64,000 bases of DNA from Actinernus sp. WN-2022 (GCA_030867875.1 JAOWCC010001634.1:97195321-97259320), one strand, 5' to 3'. Counted from the stretch's first letter, positions 12,104 through 23,579 are shown. Made by a program: numbers and translations. The notes: generated from the letters alone by a model not told the origin.

Positions 12104-12551
12104 TCTACTTGGGGCACCAAGATTTAGGATTGTAACAGCACACAAGCCGCTACTACCCTTATTCAACAAAGCGAAGACAAAGATGCCGCCCAGGATAGAG
12201 AAGTGGGTGATGGAGATGCAAGATGTTCATTCTGAGCTAATATACGAACCGGGCAAGGACGAGGCAGATCTTCTAGACCACACACAGAAAATTATCAGAT
12301 GGACAGTGAATGCAGAACACGCTATAGTCATTGAACGAATTAGAGAGGAAACCCAGAAGGACAACACGATGCAGAGGCTAGCAAGAAGAATAACAAAGGG
12401 GGACTGGGAGAATTATAGACGAGACCGAGACATAGAGCCATACCAGCATGTGAAACAGGAACTATCAGTTGCAGAAGGACTGATCTTCCGAGAACAACGA
12501 ATAGTGCCACCAGAGGCGCTACAGAGAAAAGAGTCTAGGACACCTTGGTAA
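12104..12551 (+). pseudogene. Gypsy RNase H C-terminus and integrase N-terminus
   Basis: The frame resuming after the LINE encodes the end of RNase H (PPRIEKWVMEMQD and YEPGKDEADLLD). It then continues into the tether and the integrase zinc-domain approach. A TAA closes it at 12,551. Confidence 0.7.
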
Positions 12552-13010
12552 AACGAAGATAAAGCAGATGCTGAGAGAGAAATACTGGTTCCCACTGATA
12601 ACAGAATGATTGACACAGTGATCCACCAGTGCTACGAAAGCAAGGTAGCTACAAAAGAGAGCAGAGAAGAACCTATCAAGGTGACAAGCATCCCTAACAA
12701 ACCATGGGACACAGTAGCCATAGACCATGGGGGACTGGTCACTACAACCATGTCATCATTGACAAGAGGACTTGTTATCCAGTAGTACAACCTGTACCAT
12801 CGACCAACTTCCAAATGAACAAGGAAACGCTGAAACACATATTCGCTACAATCGACCAACTTCCAAACGAAGGAAAGGCTTAAATACATATTCGCTACTT
12901 ATGGTACACCCAGAAGACTGGAGAGCAAAAACGGACCACTATTTAACTCGAAGGGACTTACGAAATTTTCAAACCAAGAGGGATTCCAACACCACAAAAT
13001 AACCCCACTA
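12552..13010 (+). pseudogene. Gypsy integrase core fragment
   Basis: Shifting frames contain KPWDTVAIDHGG, around the first integrase Asp, then a CYPVVQPVPSTNF-like stretch. A short local duplication (12,797-12,870, ACCAACTTCCAAATGAAC/CGAAC) disrupts the core. The complete DDE triad cannot be assembled from what is visible. Confidence 0.65.
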
Positions 13011-13120
13011 TGGGGGTCCTACATCTCAGAGCGAATGGTGAAGATTGCTACGAGAGATGAAGCGCCATACAATATATGTTGACAGCGATGAGGAGCAACC
13101 ATTAGGACTAAGCTAGAGAG

Positions 13121-13687
13121 ATGCAGGATACAGAAGATGACAGCATTGACCAGAAAGACGCAGAGTACAAAGAGAGAATGAAGCGAAAGAGGGAAGGAAG
13201 ACAGACCGTAAAAGAAAGAAAACTATTACTAGGCGACTACGTAATGGTCAAGCAACCAATGAGGAACAAATGGAGCACTCCACGCGAGCCGGTGTTCTAC
13301 ATTGTCAACACCATCCAAGGTTTCCCGATTACAGCCAGGCGGACCACAGATGGGAGAATAGTTTGTCCTGATACGAGCCAGTTCAAACTGGTGAATAAAG
13401 TCATTAACACCATCGATGAGAAGGAAGCTAGGAAGGAAGCAATCCAGCTAATAGCGACTGTAGGTGAGGACGACCGCAGAAGTGAAGAATCACTTACCAA
13501 TAAGTCTGACATGTCAAATCAAGAGGAGCATCCAGACCCAGAGAAACAACAGACACCTCAGGAGGATCAGCAGAATGCAGAGACCAATGAGGAGATGAGA
13601 GAAGATGAAGTGATAGGAGAAGAAGTTCCCTCAAGCCAACCCAGATGGGACCAAACTATCTTAAAGCCTATGTTGAGAAATATATAA
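13121..13687 (+). pseudogene. Gypsy pol C-terminal region
   Basis: A 188-codon open frame with the integrase C-terminal features GDYVMVKQP and PVFYIVNTIQG, then an acidic low-complexity tail. It is the best-preserved part of the element. The first in-frame ATG is internal and not a true start. Confidence 0.7.
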
Positions 13688-13879
13688 TGAATGCAGATGA
13701 GTTCCACCACTTGTTTTATTAGTTTCAAAGTTATTACTGACAGTCTGATTGACAGATTGATGTGTATTTGTGTTACCACAGGCAGTCCAATCCTTTCTCA
13801 TGCAAAAACAAATGTCGAACGCACTTTGATAATCTATGATTACTTCCAGTATAACAAAACTGAGTGTGTATTTGGTGTG

Positions 13880-14115
13880 TAATAGTCATGGCAAAAAAAA
13901 AATCTTTTCCCAGGCAACAGGCGAGTGAAGTCAAGAAGCGAATGGTGGAGCCAGACAGAGCGGCTGCTTTGTGTGGCGTACTTTATAATTGACAGGTGTG
14001 CACTAAAGCGTTTTGATTGGCTACTCATATAATTTATCCACAGACTGAAAAATCCGCCACTAATTTTGGCGCCAAACAAGAATGGAAAGTCAACCCAATC
14101 GCAAAAAAGAAACTC
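13880..14115. repeat. Right copy of inverted pair flanking the gypsy block
   Basis: Reverse-complement partner of 7,340-7,640 (AATTGACAGGTGTGCACTAAA; GGCGCCAAACAAGAATGG). A short plus frame here begins MAKKKSF and may be part of whatever the repeat encodes. No family was recognised. Confidence 0.55.
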
Positions 14116-14505
14116 TAACTTGCGTTTCGAGTCATGAACTACGACATCTACAATACCAGCACTGTATTCCATATACTACAGGACGAGGAGAAGAAAATAA
14201 ATTTAAAAAAGTATTGGCGTAACTAAAAACCTCCTACCTTCGATAATTTGGAGAACAGACTCATTTCGAAACGGTTGGTCTAACTGGAAAGAAAGAAGAA
14301 CGAAATCATTTCTTCAACACAAATCAAAAGATCGAGGAAGGAACTAGCCTGCGTACAGCATCCCCTACTTGAGGGAGAACGGCGATTTCATCGTTTCCGT
14401 TTCTCCCCATGTAGGGTCTGCGACTCAGAGCCCAAAACCGTGTCCGTGACGTCACTTCCAAATTTTTGGTAATTAGCTATTTATGCATAACGAAGTCAAA
14501 ACGAG

Positions 14506-14778
14506 ATGGCGATTGAAATGAGATTTCCAAGTGTAAAGTCCGTCGGAGAGGAACTTTCTCTCAAATTTGGAATCCCATCTCTCAAATGTGAACAGCTTAA
14601 TACTTTATGTAACTTTATTCGTGGGAAAGATGTGTTCATGAGCCTTCCAACAGGCTCAGGAAGGTCACTGATATTTTCAACTGGCGGCCCCTTCAAACCA
14701 ACTCGCGGCCAGGTTCGGGCGTTTTGAAGAAAAATGCATTTGTCATTGAAGTTACTCCGCTTGTTGCCCTCATGAAAG
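14506..14778 (+). pseudogene. RecQ-type helicase exon fragment, left arm
   Basis: A 73-codon frame encodes the N-terminus of a RecQ-like helicase. The segment LKCEQLNTLCNFIRGKDVF leads into LPTGSGRSL, which is motif I (Walker A) with Arg in place of the catalytic Lys. A frameshift near 14,700 is followed by TPLVALMKD, which is motif Ia. The fragment ends where the arm ends. It cannot be an active helicase. Confidence 0.75.
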
Positions 14779-15050
14779 ATTACATGGAGGTCTTTATTAA
14801 CAATGTTGTTTGGAGGTTGGGGAAAATTGTTTTTACATAGGAGTATAACAGGGATCGAAGTAATGAAGCATTTGTTTAATTAGTTCTGCTATGTTTCTGT
14901 TTCTCACCCTCTCTCCCTGCCAAGAATATAGTGTTTAGTACCGAGCTTAACTATAAATTGCATTTATTAATCTCTGTTCAGACAATTAAAATCCCTGCTC
15001 AAATATTCACCTTAAATCCATGACTATATGTAAGCGCTTCACTTGATCCT

Positions 15051-15323
15051 TCATGAGGGCAACAAGCGGAGTAACTTCAATGACTAATACATTTTTCTTC
15101 AAAAAGCCCGAACCTGGCCGCCGCGAGTTGGTTTGAAGGGGCCGCCAGTTGAAAATATCAGTGACCTTCCTGAGCCTGTTGGAAGGCTCATGAACACATC
15201 TTTCCCACGAATAAAGTTACATAAAGTATTAAGCTGTTCACATTTGAGAGATGGGATTCCAAATTTGAGAGAAAGTTCCTCTCCGACGGACTTTACACTT
15301 GGAAATCTCATTTCAATCGCCAT
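15051..15323 (-). pseudogene. RecQ-type helicase exon fragment, right arm
   Basis: Inverted copy of 14,506-14,778. It carries the same Walker A Lys-to-Arg change and a near-identical protein, with one extra Gly codon near the end (PTRGGQVR). Because it sits inside the arm, the captured exon is part of the terminal inverted repeat. Confidence 0.75.
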
Positions 15324-15575
15324 CTCGTTTTGACTTCGTTATGCATAAATAGCTAATTACCAAAAATTTGGAAGTGACGTCACGGACACGGTTTTGGGCT
15401 CTGAGTCGCAGACCGTACATTGGGAGAAACGGAAACGATGAAATCGCCGTTCTCCCTCAAGTAGGGGATGCTGTACGCAGGCTAGGAAGGAACCTCAACA
15501 AAAGGAAAACTTAGATATTGAAGTGGAATTATTGTAAAATTCTATAAACAAGAAAACGTTAAGATTAGTGGCTCT

Positions 15576-15790
15576 ATGAGACGCCGGCTGCGTCCAGTAC
15601 AAAAATTCCGAAATGAGTTCGAGTTATGGACTTGGCAATGGTTAATCGATAATTACCCGCCACATTACCTTTCCGCCTGGTCTGAGTGCCGTCAGCAGAT
15701 AATCAAATATGACTTCAGGAGGAACGGAAATATCGCCTTCAACCTAGAACAGAAAGAAATACTCATATCATCGGATGGCATTAGAGCGCG
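15576..15790 (+). CDS. Hypothetical protein fragment
   Basis: A plus frame starting at an ATG encodes about 70 protein-like residues rich in aromatic and basic residues (FELWTWQWLIDNYPPHYL). It then runs into a tRNA-derived SINE head at about 15,790 and stops at 15,857. No family was recognised. It may be a transposase or host exon fragment whose end was replaced by the SINE sequence. Confidence 0.3.
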
Positions 15791-15845
15791 GCTGCCGGTT
15801 AGCTCAGTGGTAAGGGCTGGACATGCGGGAGGTCAATCTTATTGT
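15791..15845 (+). repeat. Truncated tRNA-like SINE head
   Basis: Contains GGTTAGCTCAGTGGTAAG (A box) followed by GGGCTGGACATGCGGGAGGTC. The B box is missing, so this is a broken Pol III head related to the 56.8-57.2 kb array, not a tRNA gene. Confidence 0.6.
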
Positions 15846-15859
15846 AGAAAAAAGTAACC

Positions 15860-16055
15860 CGTCTCTTAACTTGTTAAAGTGCCACTACAACGAAAATATA
15901 CCATTTCGATGTGCCACTTTTAGTGTCAATTGGCCAATCAACATCCAAATTTGTAAAACATTCCCAAATAAGAACGTTTAACTACAAAATTTGGAAAAGT
16001 TTACCGGTAAAATCCTGTCCACTATTACTGGAGGCCGTTCCTTTATTGTCTTGGG
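15860..16055. other. Intergenic, no gene seen
   Basis: AT-rich sequence with no recognised element. Confidence 0.4.
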
Positions 16056-16060
16056 TATCT

Positions 16061-16258
16061 TTTTGACATGTGAAGCAAATTCGTTCTTCTGGGTCTTTTT
16101 TATATGGCCTTGGATTATCTGCCTTTTCTATTTCCAAGTTGTGAATGTCTTCGATATCCTTTTGACATGTGGAGCTAATTCGTTCTTATGGGTCTTTTTT
16201 GTATGGCCTAGGATTATCTGCCCTTTTCTATTTCCAAGTTGTGACGTCAGTTCAGGAT
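16061..16258 (+). repeat. 99-bp direct duplication
   Basis: TTTTGACATGTG recurs exactly 99 bp apart (16,061 and 16,160), and the two copies are about 85-90% alike over their length. Since 99 is a multiple of three, the plus frame 15,991-16,278 reads a hydrophobic 33-residue repeat twice (WVFFIWPWIIC, WVFFVWPRIIC). Whether it is translated is unknown. Confidence 0.6.
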
Positions 16259-16259
16259 T

Positions 16260-18655
16260 TCAGAAAGATAGTGAGTGAAATTCGGTTGTCCGTCTAATAA
16301 CTCCGTTTTGCAATCAAGCTAATAAGTGAAGGTATTAGCCTGAATGTCAGACGTCTCCTCTCGTTCGTTCCTCCGGAACCAGATGAGACGGCTGAAATTC
16401 AGGCTATGAAGGTATGAGAACTTTACTTAAAAGTACTTCAATAATGTTCCTTTGTGAAGTGCACTAGGGTGAAGTGAATTCAAATTTGAAAAACAATATG
16501 GCAACGAAAGAGTTAATATCAGGCAACGATGAGCGAAAATGTCACGAATGGACCTAAATGGATGGCTTGAAAACTCACAAGAATCCAAAACAGGATGACC
16601 ACGAACATTGTTAACTCATGTTTGACTCGGCTTTCCGCGGTAAACAAGCTCGTAGTTCTAAAACCAGAGAGGGGGAGGCATTTCACGCAAGAGGGAGCTG
16701 GGTAACAGGTAGACATTTCCGTCGCTATTAAGGTTACTTATGATTATTGTTGTTTTCAAAGAATATTGGCATGCAATAGACAAATTGAATGATATTAAAG
16801 TGAAAGTATCATGTCAAAAAAAGAATATATTTTTTTGTACTATTGTGTTGTTTCTCACATTTATTAATCTTGCAGATTTTGTAAAATTTCTGACATTTAA
16901 TCCCTAATTTTAGTTAGTTGTCCTGGATCCTGTGACGTCATAAGATGAATCCACTCCCTCCCAAGAGAACACTACTACAATAAAATCCCGTAGGTTTCAA
17001 TTGTGACATCACAAGATGGATCAATCCCGGGTAACTTTTATTCCAGTGCAACTGCTGCTCCAGTCTTTTGAAGAAAACTAATTTAGGCAACTTAAGTAGT
17101 TAGACATAGAATTTGGGGCAAAAAGAGTTCATGTTGTTTTTTGGTGCTACTTGCACTTTAAGGATATTTCAGACAAACCTTGATCACGGCACAATTTTCA
17201 TGCTTGAAGCTCAGTCTCGACAGAGTTACTCCATTCTTGGTGTCACTCTTTTTCCAAATGGACTCCTTGATCACAGAGCACATAGTCTTCCATTGCTAAA
17301 GATAAGATAAGATGAGATGTGCGGAAAAGACCACAGACAACCCAACAGATCCTGAGTCGGGGAAGCCTGATTGCACCATCTGTTATTCACCCTGGCGTAA
17401 TCGGGCTTTTACGTCAGTAACGGCAGTGACTAAACACAAACATCTCCCACATGAATTAGGCGGATGCAATCTGGGTATGTATGTTGTGGTTTATTTATTT
17501 GTTTGGTATAACAATTTTAAACCAGTCAACATTTTCATTAAAAAAAGTTCATTTTTCTTCTATTTTTTTTCAAGATTCTAAACAGGGATTTTTTTGGGGA
17601 TTCATAAAAAAGGGGGTTTATTTATTTATTTATTGGGGGGGGGGGGGAGCATTTAAAAAGAAAACAAAATTCACCCACCCTTCCCCTACAAAATATGTTT
17701 CGATGGCCCACCCCTCCTCTCTACTTTCGGCCCCTCGCTACCAAATTCCGGGTTGACTCTGCATTTTTTTATGAAAACTGCAGCAACTCAAGGTAAGTAA
17801 GGAAGCTAAATCCAGACAAAAAATACATTGTTTACAGATACGAGTGGAACAGTGAAGTACACCTGATCACATCGAAACAAACTGTGTCAACCGAACCGAC
17901 GTTTACAGAGTAATCACTGAGCTAACATAAAGGTAAAGGAAAGCGAATCACCTCTCACATTGTATCTAGAACAAGACTTCTATGAAAGAGCTAAACAGTA
18001 TCTTAAAAGTAACGAGTGATGGCTCGAAGAAATGCTGTATAATATTCTCGTTTTCTCATCAAAGAATCGGCAACAGAGGATATGAAAAGACGCAAAAATG
18101 GATAAGTGATCGATAACTGCACAGGAAAAAAATCAAAAAGTTATCAACACTTCTGTTTCATTTTGCCGTTTCCATGCAGAACAAGCAGATTTTTTAAAGC
18201 CAGTTAACTAACCCTATTATAAATCGATTTAATGGTCATGTGAACTAATCCAAACCCTAACCCAATATTTTAAAAACCCTAATCTCAGTAAACTCAATTA
18301 CTCGCTAATTTAGGGTGTTTAGAGCTAATTAAATAACTAAACAATACAAAACTATAATACTTCTTCAATGGTCTTGTGAACTAATCCAAACCCTTACCCA
18401 ACATTGAAGAAAAACCTAACCTCAGTAAACATAAGTTCCCTTTTCAAAATCTGAAAAAATACACCAGTTTAAACAAAATGAACTGGTTTAAAAAATTGCA
18501 GGAACCAAAAAAAACCTGAAACCACAACATATATACATTTTAAACAGAAGAGAACTATACAGACCGAAGAGGAAACCGGTGATGGCACCTCGAAGCGACA
18601 ATTTTAAGCACGTGAATTTAAACACTTTAAAAAAGAAGTTCCCGTATAAACGACT
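16260..18655. other. Intergenic, no convincing gene
   Basis: AT-rich sequence. There are two imperfect copies of TGTGACRTCAYAAGATG (about 16,931 and 17,004), a poly-G run at about 17,633-17,647, and two copies of AACTAATCCAAACCCT.ACCCAA (18,243 and 18,382). The frames at 17,312 and 17,481 have no domain that I recognise. Confidence 0.4.
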
Positions 18656-18657
18656 TA

Positions 18658-19818
18658 AGGTACGGACACACGCTGCAACATTGCCAGCACTGTTTCAGAA
18701 GTAGGATCGAGTTCTACTTCGGCAACATTGCGCGCAACAAATTGCACCGTGTGAACAACAATTGCTGGCAATATCGCGCGCAACAAATTGCACCGTGTGA
18801 ACAACAATTGCTGGTAACATTGCGTGCAACAAATTGCACCGTGTGAACAACAATTGCTGGCAATATTGCGCGCAACAAATTGCACCGTGTGAACAACAAT
18901 TGCTGGCAATATCGCGCGCAACAAATTGCACCGTGTGAACAACAATTGCTGGCAATATTGCGCGCAACAAATTGCACCGTGTGAACAACAATTGCTGGCA
19001 ATATTGCGCGCAACAAATTGCACCGTGTGAACAACAATTGCTGGTAACATTGCGTGCAACAAATTGCACCGTGTGAACAACAATTGCTGGCAATATTGCA
19101 CGCAACAAATTGCACCGTGTGAACAACAATTGCTGGTAACATTGCGTGCAACAAATTGCACCGTGTGAACAACAATTGCTGGCAATATTGCGCGCAACAA
19201 ATTGCACCGTGTGAACAACAATTGCTGGTAACATTGCGTGCAACAAATTGCACCGTGTGAACAACAATTGCTGGCAATATTGCACGCAACAAATTGCACC
19301 GTGTGAACAACAATTGCTGGTAACATTGCGTGCAACAAATTGCACCGTGTGAACAACAATTGCTGGCAATATTGCGCGCAACAAATTGCACCGTGTGAAC
19401 AACAATTGCTGGTAACATTGCGCGCAACAAATTGCACCGTGTGAACAACAATTGCTGGCAATATTGCGCGCAACAAATTGCACCGTGTGAACAACAATTG
19501 CTGGCAATATCGCGTGCAACAAATTGCACCGTGTGAACAACAATTGCTGGCAATATCGCGCGCAACAAATTGCACCGTGTGAACAACAATTGCTGGCAAT
19601 ATTGCGCGCAACAAATTGCACCGTGTGAACAACAATTGCTGGCAATATCGCGCGCAACAAATTGCACCGTGTGAACAACAATTGCTGGCAATATCGCGCG
19701 CAACAAATTGCACCGTGTGAACAACAATTGCTGGCAATATTGCGGGCAACAAATTGCACCGTGTGAACAACAATTGCTGGCAATATCGCGCGCAATGTTA
19801 CAGCGTGTGTCCGTATCT
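18658..19818. mobile_element. TIR-bounded element filled by a 46-bp satellite
   Basis: TACGGACACACGCTG at the left end (about 18,661) and its inverted copy ending at 19,815 (CAGCGTGTGTCCGTA) bracket an array of 23 units of 46 bp (18,731-19,797). The unit contains GCAACAAATTGCACCGTGTG and AACAACAATTGCTGGCAAT. The inner ends of the TIRs (AACATTGC) match the unit, so the array seems to have grown from the subterminal sequence. No target duplication was found. Confidence 0.75.
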
Positions 19819-19819
19819 T

Positions 19820-20030
19820 TAGCCCCTCTTCGTTTCACACCTTTGGAACTCGAAATTCAAATTGCAGAGCAGTAAAGAAAGTAAGCAAGTAGTACAAAAA
19901 GTCATGTATATCAGTCCTCTCCAGTTAGAAAGCTAGATGTTTAAGGTTTCGAATTAAACAAGCCATATTAAAAAAAAGAGAAAAGAGTGAAGATAGTTGT
20001 TCATGAATGACTTCCATAGATATCGTATGA
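19820..20030. other. Intergenic, no gene seen
   Basis: No feature recognised. Confidence 0.4.
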
Positions 20031-20335
20031 CTTTTTCTGAACTCTGTAGCCCTTACTATGAAGTTTAACATTTGTGTGTTTGATTGTGAATTTCGCGCGA
20101 TACGCAATCAGTAGGGAGCACTCAGACGGAGCATCACAGAGATGTTCACTCCACAAAGGCTGAGTGAGAACTGAATGTGTCAGTGGCCATGGCCGTTCTA
20201 TACTGGAACTTATGTTTAACAATGGAAAACACTGACAGAGATATTCACTCCACAAAGGCTGAGTCAGACAACATACCGGAGCTGCAATGGGCCTTTCATA
20301 CCGGAACTTCCTGTTTAATATCGATATGCAAATAT
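20030..20335. repeat. Dispersed repeat, second copy near 55.5 kb
   Basis: CTCTGTAGCCCTTA, TTTCGCGCGATA.GCAATC and CACTCCACAAAGGCTGA match 55,495-55,660 in opposite orientation. Within this copy the CCACAAAGGCTGAGT segment is present twice (20,152 and 20,250), each followed by ATACCGGAACTT-like sequence. Class unknown. Confidence 0.55.
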
Positions 20336-20339
20336 TGAA

Positions 20340-21090
20340 TAAAACGAATATTGCTTGCAATCATCAAGCTCTGGCATGCTAACGTCTTAGTGAGTGAATG
20401 AGTGAGCCAACGAGCGAGTGAACAGCACCATTTCACAGGTCTATCCCAATAACTCGTTTCTGCGCTTGCGTGCATCCACGAGTTAAAAAGGATGTTAGCA
20501 ATTGACCTTTCCCAGGATATAGTTTATTGTTCTCTGAAGCTGGCCGTGTCCTAGCCAAAGCCTCAGTTTGACTACACATTTTGACATGCAGAGAACTGTG
20601 ATTAACTTTCAATTCCAATGCATGTAATTCTCAATCTCAATGGACAATGAAATAACAACATACGGTATCATAATTGTGAGATCATAATCTTGGATGATTA
20701 CTGTGTCCACGTAAACATTTACCAAATAATCACCATCTCAGACAACTAACCTCTAATCTCCACACTGGGTTCATATAATCCTGTTCCTTCTCAGTCATTA
20801 AGGTGGATGGGGAAGACTGGGTCCTATGCTGCCGTGTCCTCTTTGTCTAAAAACAATCATATTAGAACGTTCTGGCCTGAATTCCTTGAAGCCCGATTTG
20901 CGTTATACCAGGATTAAAATTTAACGGAGGATGTTAGTTCTCTTGGTAAAAATCTATTCATTCCTCTTCATACAGTAAGTCTTTTAATCCCAAATCAGTA
21001 GTACACTACCCTGGCATACAGAGGCTCGCATAAAGAAAAGGTGACGAGGTGGGAGAGAGAGAAGAAAAAGCCTCTGGTGTTATCCATTGA
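20340..21090. other. Intergenic, no gene seen
   Basis: No feature recognised apart from a GAGTGAGTGA-type run at 20,391-20,420. Confidence 0.4.
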
Positions 21091-21094
21091 CAAT

Positions 21095-21620
21095 CTCACG
21101 AATTTGAACCTCGTCCCTGATTGGATAATCTACTCATTACCTAGTCCTGACCCACACCGCGGCAAAACGTCACGCGCATGCGTATTTGCTATTTCTTGTC
21201 CGCGCGCGGCCGCCCCCAGTTTCCCGCGAAAACTGAAATGAAACAACAGGCACATGCCGTGATTTTAACGTTTCTGCTTAAAAGTATTCATTTGTGAACT
21301 GTTTTGTCAAAAACTAAGAAAACTACTTAAAAGCTAAGCCTAAGACTTTAACAGGTTGAAGTTTTCTTAATTTGTAATTCATTGTGAGTTTACTAAGTTA
21401 TAAAATTATTTACTAAAAAAGTTGAAACCCTCGGTAATTTGTATTTGAGAGCAGAGCCTTCGTTCCTTTAGCCAGCGGAGCATACCGTTTTGCCGCGGTG
21501 TGGTCCTGACCTGGCCTCTCTTTCGACCGCTCCATAGACTGGTCGCGAGAAAGAGTCCAGAGATATTGTATGCGCATGCTCAAAACTGTCCAATCAGGAA
21601 TAAGGTCAAATTCGCGCGAA
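21095..21620. mobile_element. Inverted-repeat element
   Basis: The arms pair TTGAACCTCGTCCCTGATTGG (21,104) with CCAATCAGGAATAAGGTCAAA (21,589), and CACCGCGGCAAAACG (21,153) with CGTTTTGCCGCGGTG (21,487). The core (21,300-21,490) is shared with 57,650-57,830, which contains CTAAGCCTAAAACTTTAACAG and GCCAGCGGAGCATAACGTTTT. Non-coding. Confidence 0.65.
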
Positions 21621-21624
21621 TATT

Positions 21625-22750
21625 CGCGGGGTTTACCGGATACATTTTTATATGAAGGTTTAAAATGGCCGATAATCTCAGTGAAGAATTTGTTGCAACT
21701 ATGTCCTCCCGCAACACAAACAATTTCTTGCTTTAGAGTTCTTATTGCTTCTCGTATTTATCACTAGGACTAAATCCTTGGCTAGATTGCAGAATACCCC
21801 CACCACTTCGAAAGATCACTTGAAAAGCCCTTACCAACTGTGCAAATATTATCCATTTAGCTCAGGGGTATTTAGACTCTTTCTATGAATGATTTGGGGT
21901 TGAAAATGGGTAGTATATTAGGGTTAGGTTTTTAGAAGGTTTGTATGAGAATTTGAGAAAATGTATTATTAATGAACCAAGTGGTGGGGTATTCTGGTGA
22001 GAGCATTGACAATTTGTATTTACACATAGTTCGAAGGTTCAAGTAAATGTATTTCGTTTTCACTGGGATCAGTCAGCTTCGCTTCTGTTACCCCGTGCTC
22101 CGTTAGTTTAGACATTTGATCATCCATCAGATACGAGTGGAAATATTAATCGACGAGTGGAGAAAAATAATCGACGAATTCCGAGTCTGTTGTGGTGAAG
22201 ATCTTAAGAAAAACAAAGTACAAATCAGCGAGTTGCTAAACTCAGTGCCGGAGTTGACGAAGACATCTTCCCTTTGCATAGATTACATGCTTCTACTTGT
22301 TCAAACTTTGGTACAAATCTATAATTGCACACTTTCAAGGCATACACGTTGATACAATTCAGTAAACACCATACTCGCCCTCCGTGTTCGCCACCATGAT
22401 TATTAGCTATGTATCCAGGCCACGCTACATTTTTATGGTGTGGCCTGGTTACATTTTTGACATGCGCGTGCAATATCTACTGGACTTTTCATTAACAGTA
22501 TTAACAGTATTAACAGTTTTATTTGCCAACAAAAAATAATAATAAATGATTACAAAAGTAATTAACAAAATGGCGAGGAAGCCCAAAAAGAAACCAGAAG
22601 GCTTATGAAGCATTGGGCTGCCTCTTTACAATATATGTGTATATAAAACAAAGTGGGAGACACAGGTAACCCAATTCACGATTTTTTAAATCTGATTTCT
22701 TCGAAAATTAGAGATGCCTGCGGAGGAGGCTAAGCTTAGGCGTAATCGAT
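21625..22750. other. Intergenic, one weak ORF
   Basis: A 78-codon plus frame at 22,116-22,352 reads IRVEILIDEWRKIIDEFRVCCG and looks amphipathic, but no family is recognised. TATTAACAG is repeated at about 22,497-22,520. Nothing else was seen. Confidence 0.35.
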
Positions 22751-22756
22751 AATCCT

Positions 22757-23103
22757 TTATGAGCGGCAAGTTCGCTGTAGATTTTTGCGGGAAACTACAT
22801 CCGGGACATCCGCCAAAAGCCCTATCTCGACGCATATGCATATCGCATGTGCTTTAGACTGTGCAGTACTGCTATCGTTCATCGCTCTTCGAGTTTTCAT
22901 TATAAATATTGTTTCAGCTCGCTTATGGATAAACCAGTCCTTTGGATTCCCTATGACCATATCTACAGCCGGAGTCATGCTGGTTTGCTGCGATTTCTCT
23001 TTGGCTTTCGCCTTCTACTTGTCCTTGATATCTCAGGCTGCTTTTTTGTCTTACATCGCTTGACAACACTTTTCTTTTCGCTAGGTTTGTTAGTTTTTGC
23101 CAT
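22757..23103 (-). pseudogene. Small lysine-rich ORF pair, possible retrocopy fragment
   Basis: On the minus strand an ATG at 23,103 opens a 42-codon, strongly basic peptide (MAKTNKPSEKKSVVKRCK, SRRRKPKRNRSKPA). At its stop an overlapping frame continues with IGNPKDWFIHKRAETIFIMK and runs to 22,757. Together they could be one basic, nucleic-acid-binding-like protein broken by a frameshift near 22,980. I do not recognise the family. The plus-strand frames over the same bases look like shadows. Confidence 0.3.
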
Positions 23104-23109
23104 GATAGC

Positions 23110-23575
23110 TAGGGTAGCAGTCTAACAAAATCGTTCGGTAAAACTAGCAACACAGCACTGTATGTAGGAATGGAAACCCAGGTAATTTAATACGAACCAT
23201 TTCATTGCCCGCGAATTCTTGGTTCATTCACAACAAACGCAGGGGTCCTGTGTTTCATTGGCTTGTTGGGTTAACATGTTGACAGAACCTTTGATGAAGT
23301 GTGAAATCGCTGTAAAACTTCCGAAGCTATTCTGAAAACTCTGACTTCATTTACTTTCTTATTCCATATCTTTGAGTGAATTTTACGCGTCTTAATAATT
23401 ATCGGATCATTGCGAAACTTGGACAAATGATAGATATACTATCAAGGAACCAAAGTGTGTCGGGCTTTAGCGATGTTTTCGTTATTTCTTTTTTTATTTG
23501 GCTTAGTGTCATATAGTTTGGAAGATTTTCCAACCTCAAACTTCAAGAAGGATTTGCATATTACGAACAACAAAT
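23110..23575. other. Intergenic, no gene seen
   Basis: No feature recognised. Confidence 0.4.
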
Positions 23576-23579
23576 GAGA

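Larger units (their letters stand above)
9200..13690 (+). mobile_element. Decayed Ty3/gypsy retrotransposon
   Basis: Gag zinc knuckle, protease, reverse transcriptase, RNase H end, integrase and a C-terminal tail appear in canonical order on one strand, scattered over all three frames. No long terminal repeats or primer-binding site were recognised at either edge. A LINE 3' end has inserted at about 11,560-12,103. The relic must be old, given several stops and frameshifts per domain. Confidence 0.85.
14345..15484. mobile_element. Long-TIR element with 9-bp TSD carrying a helicase exon (Pack-MULE-like)
   Basis: The element runs from TAGCCTGCGTACAGC (14,345) to its exact inverse ending at 15,484. 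It is flanked by the direct repeat GGAAGGAAC at 14,336-14,344 and 15,485-15,493. The arms are about 434 bp each (14,345-14,778 and 15,051-15,484) and nearly identical, around a 272-bp AT-rich spacer. Long TIRs plus a 9-bp duplication fit Mutator-like elements. No transposase is present, so it is non-autonomous. The near identity of the arms implies recent activity or gene conversion. Confidence 0.85.

Noticed and set aside
18655..19838. Minus-strand frames of 366-374 codons
   Set aside because: All three minus frames are open at once because the 46-bp unit lacks stops on that strand; the repeat, not coding, explains them.
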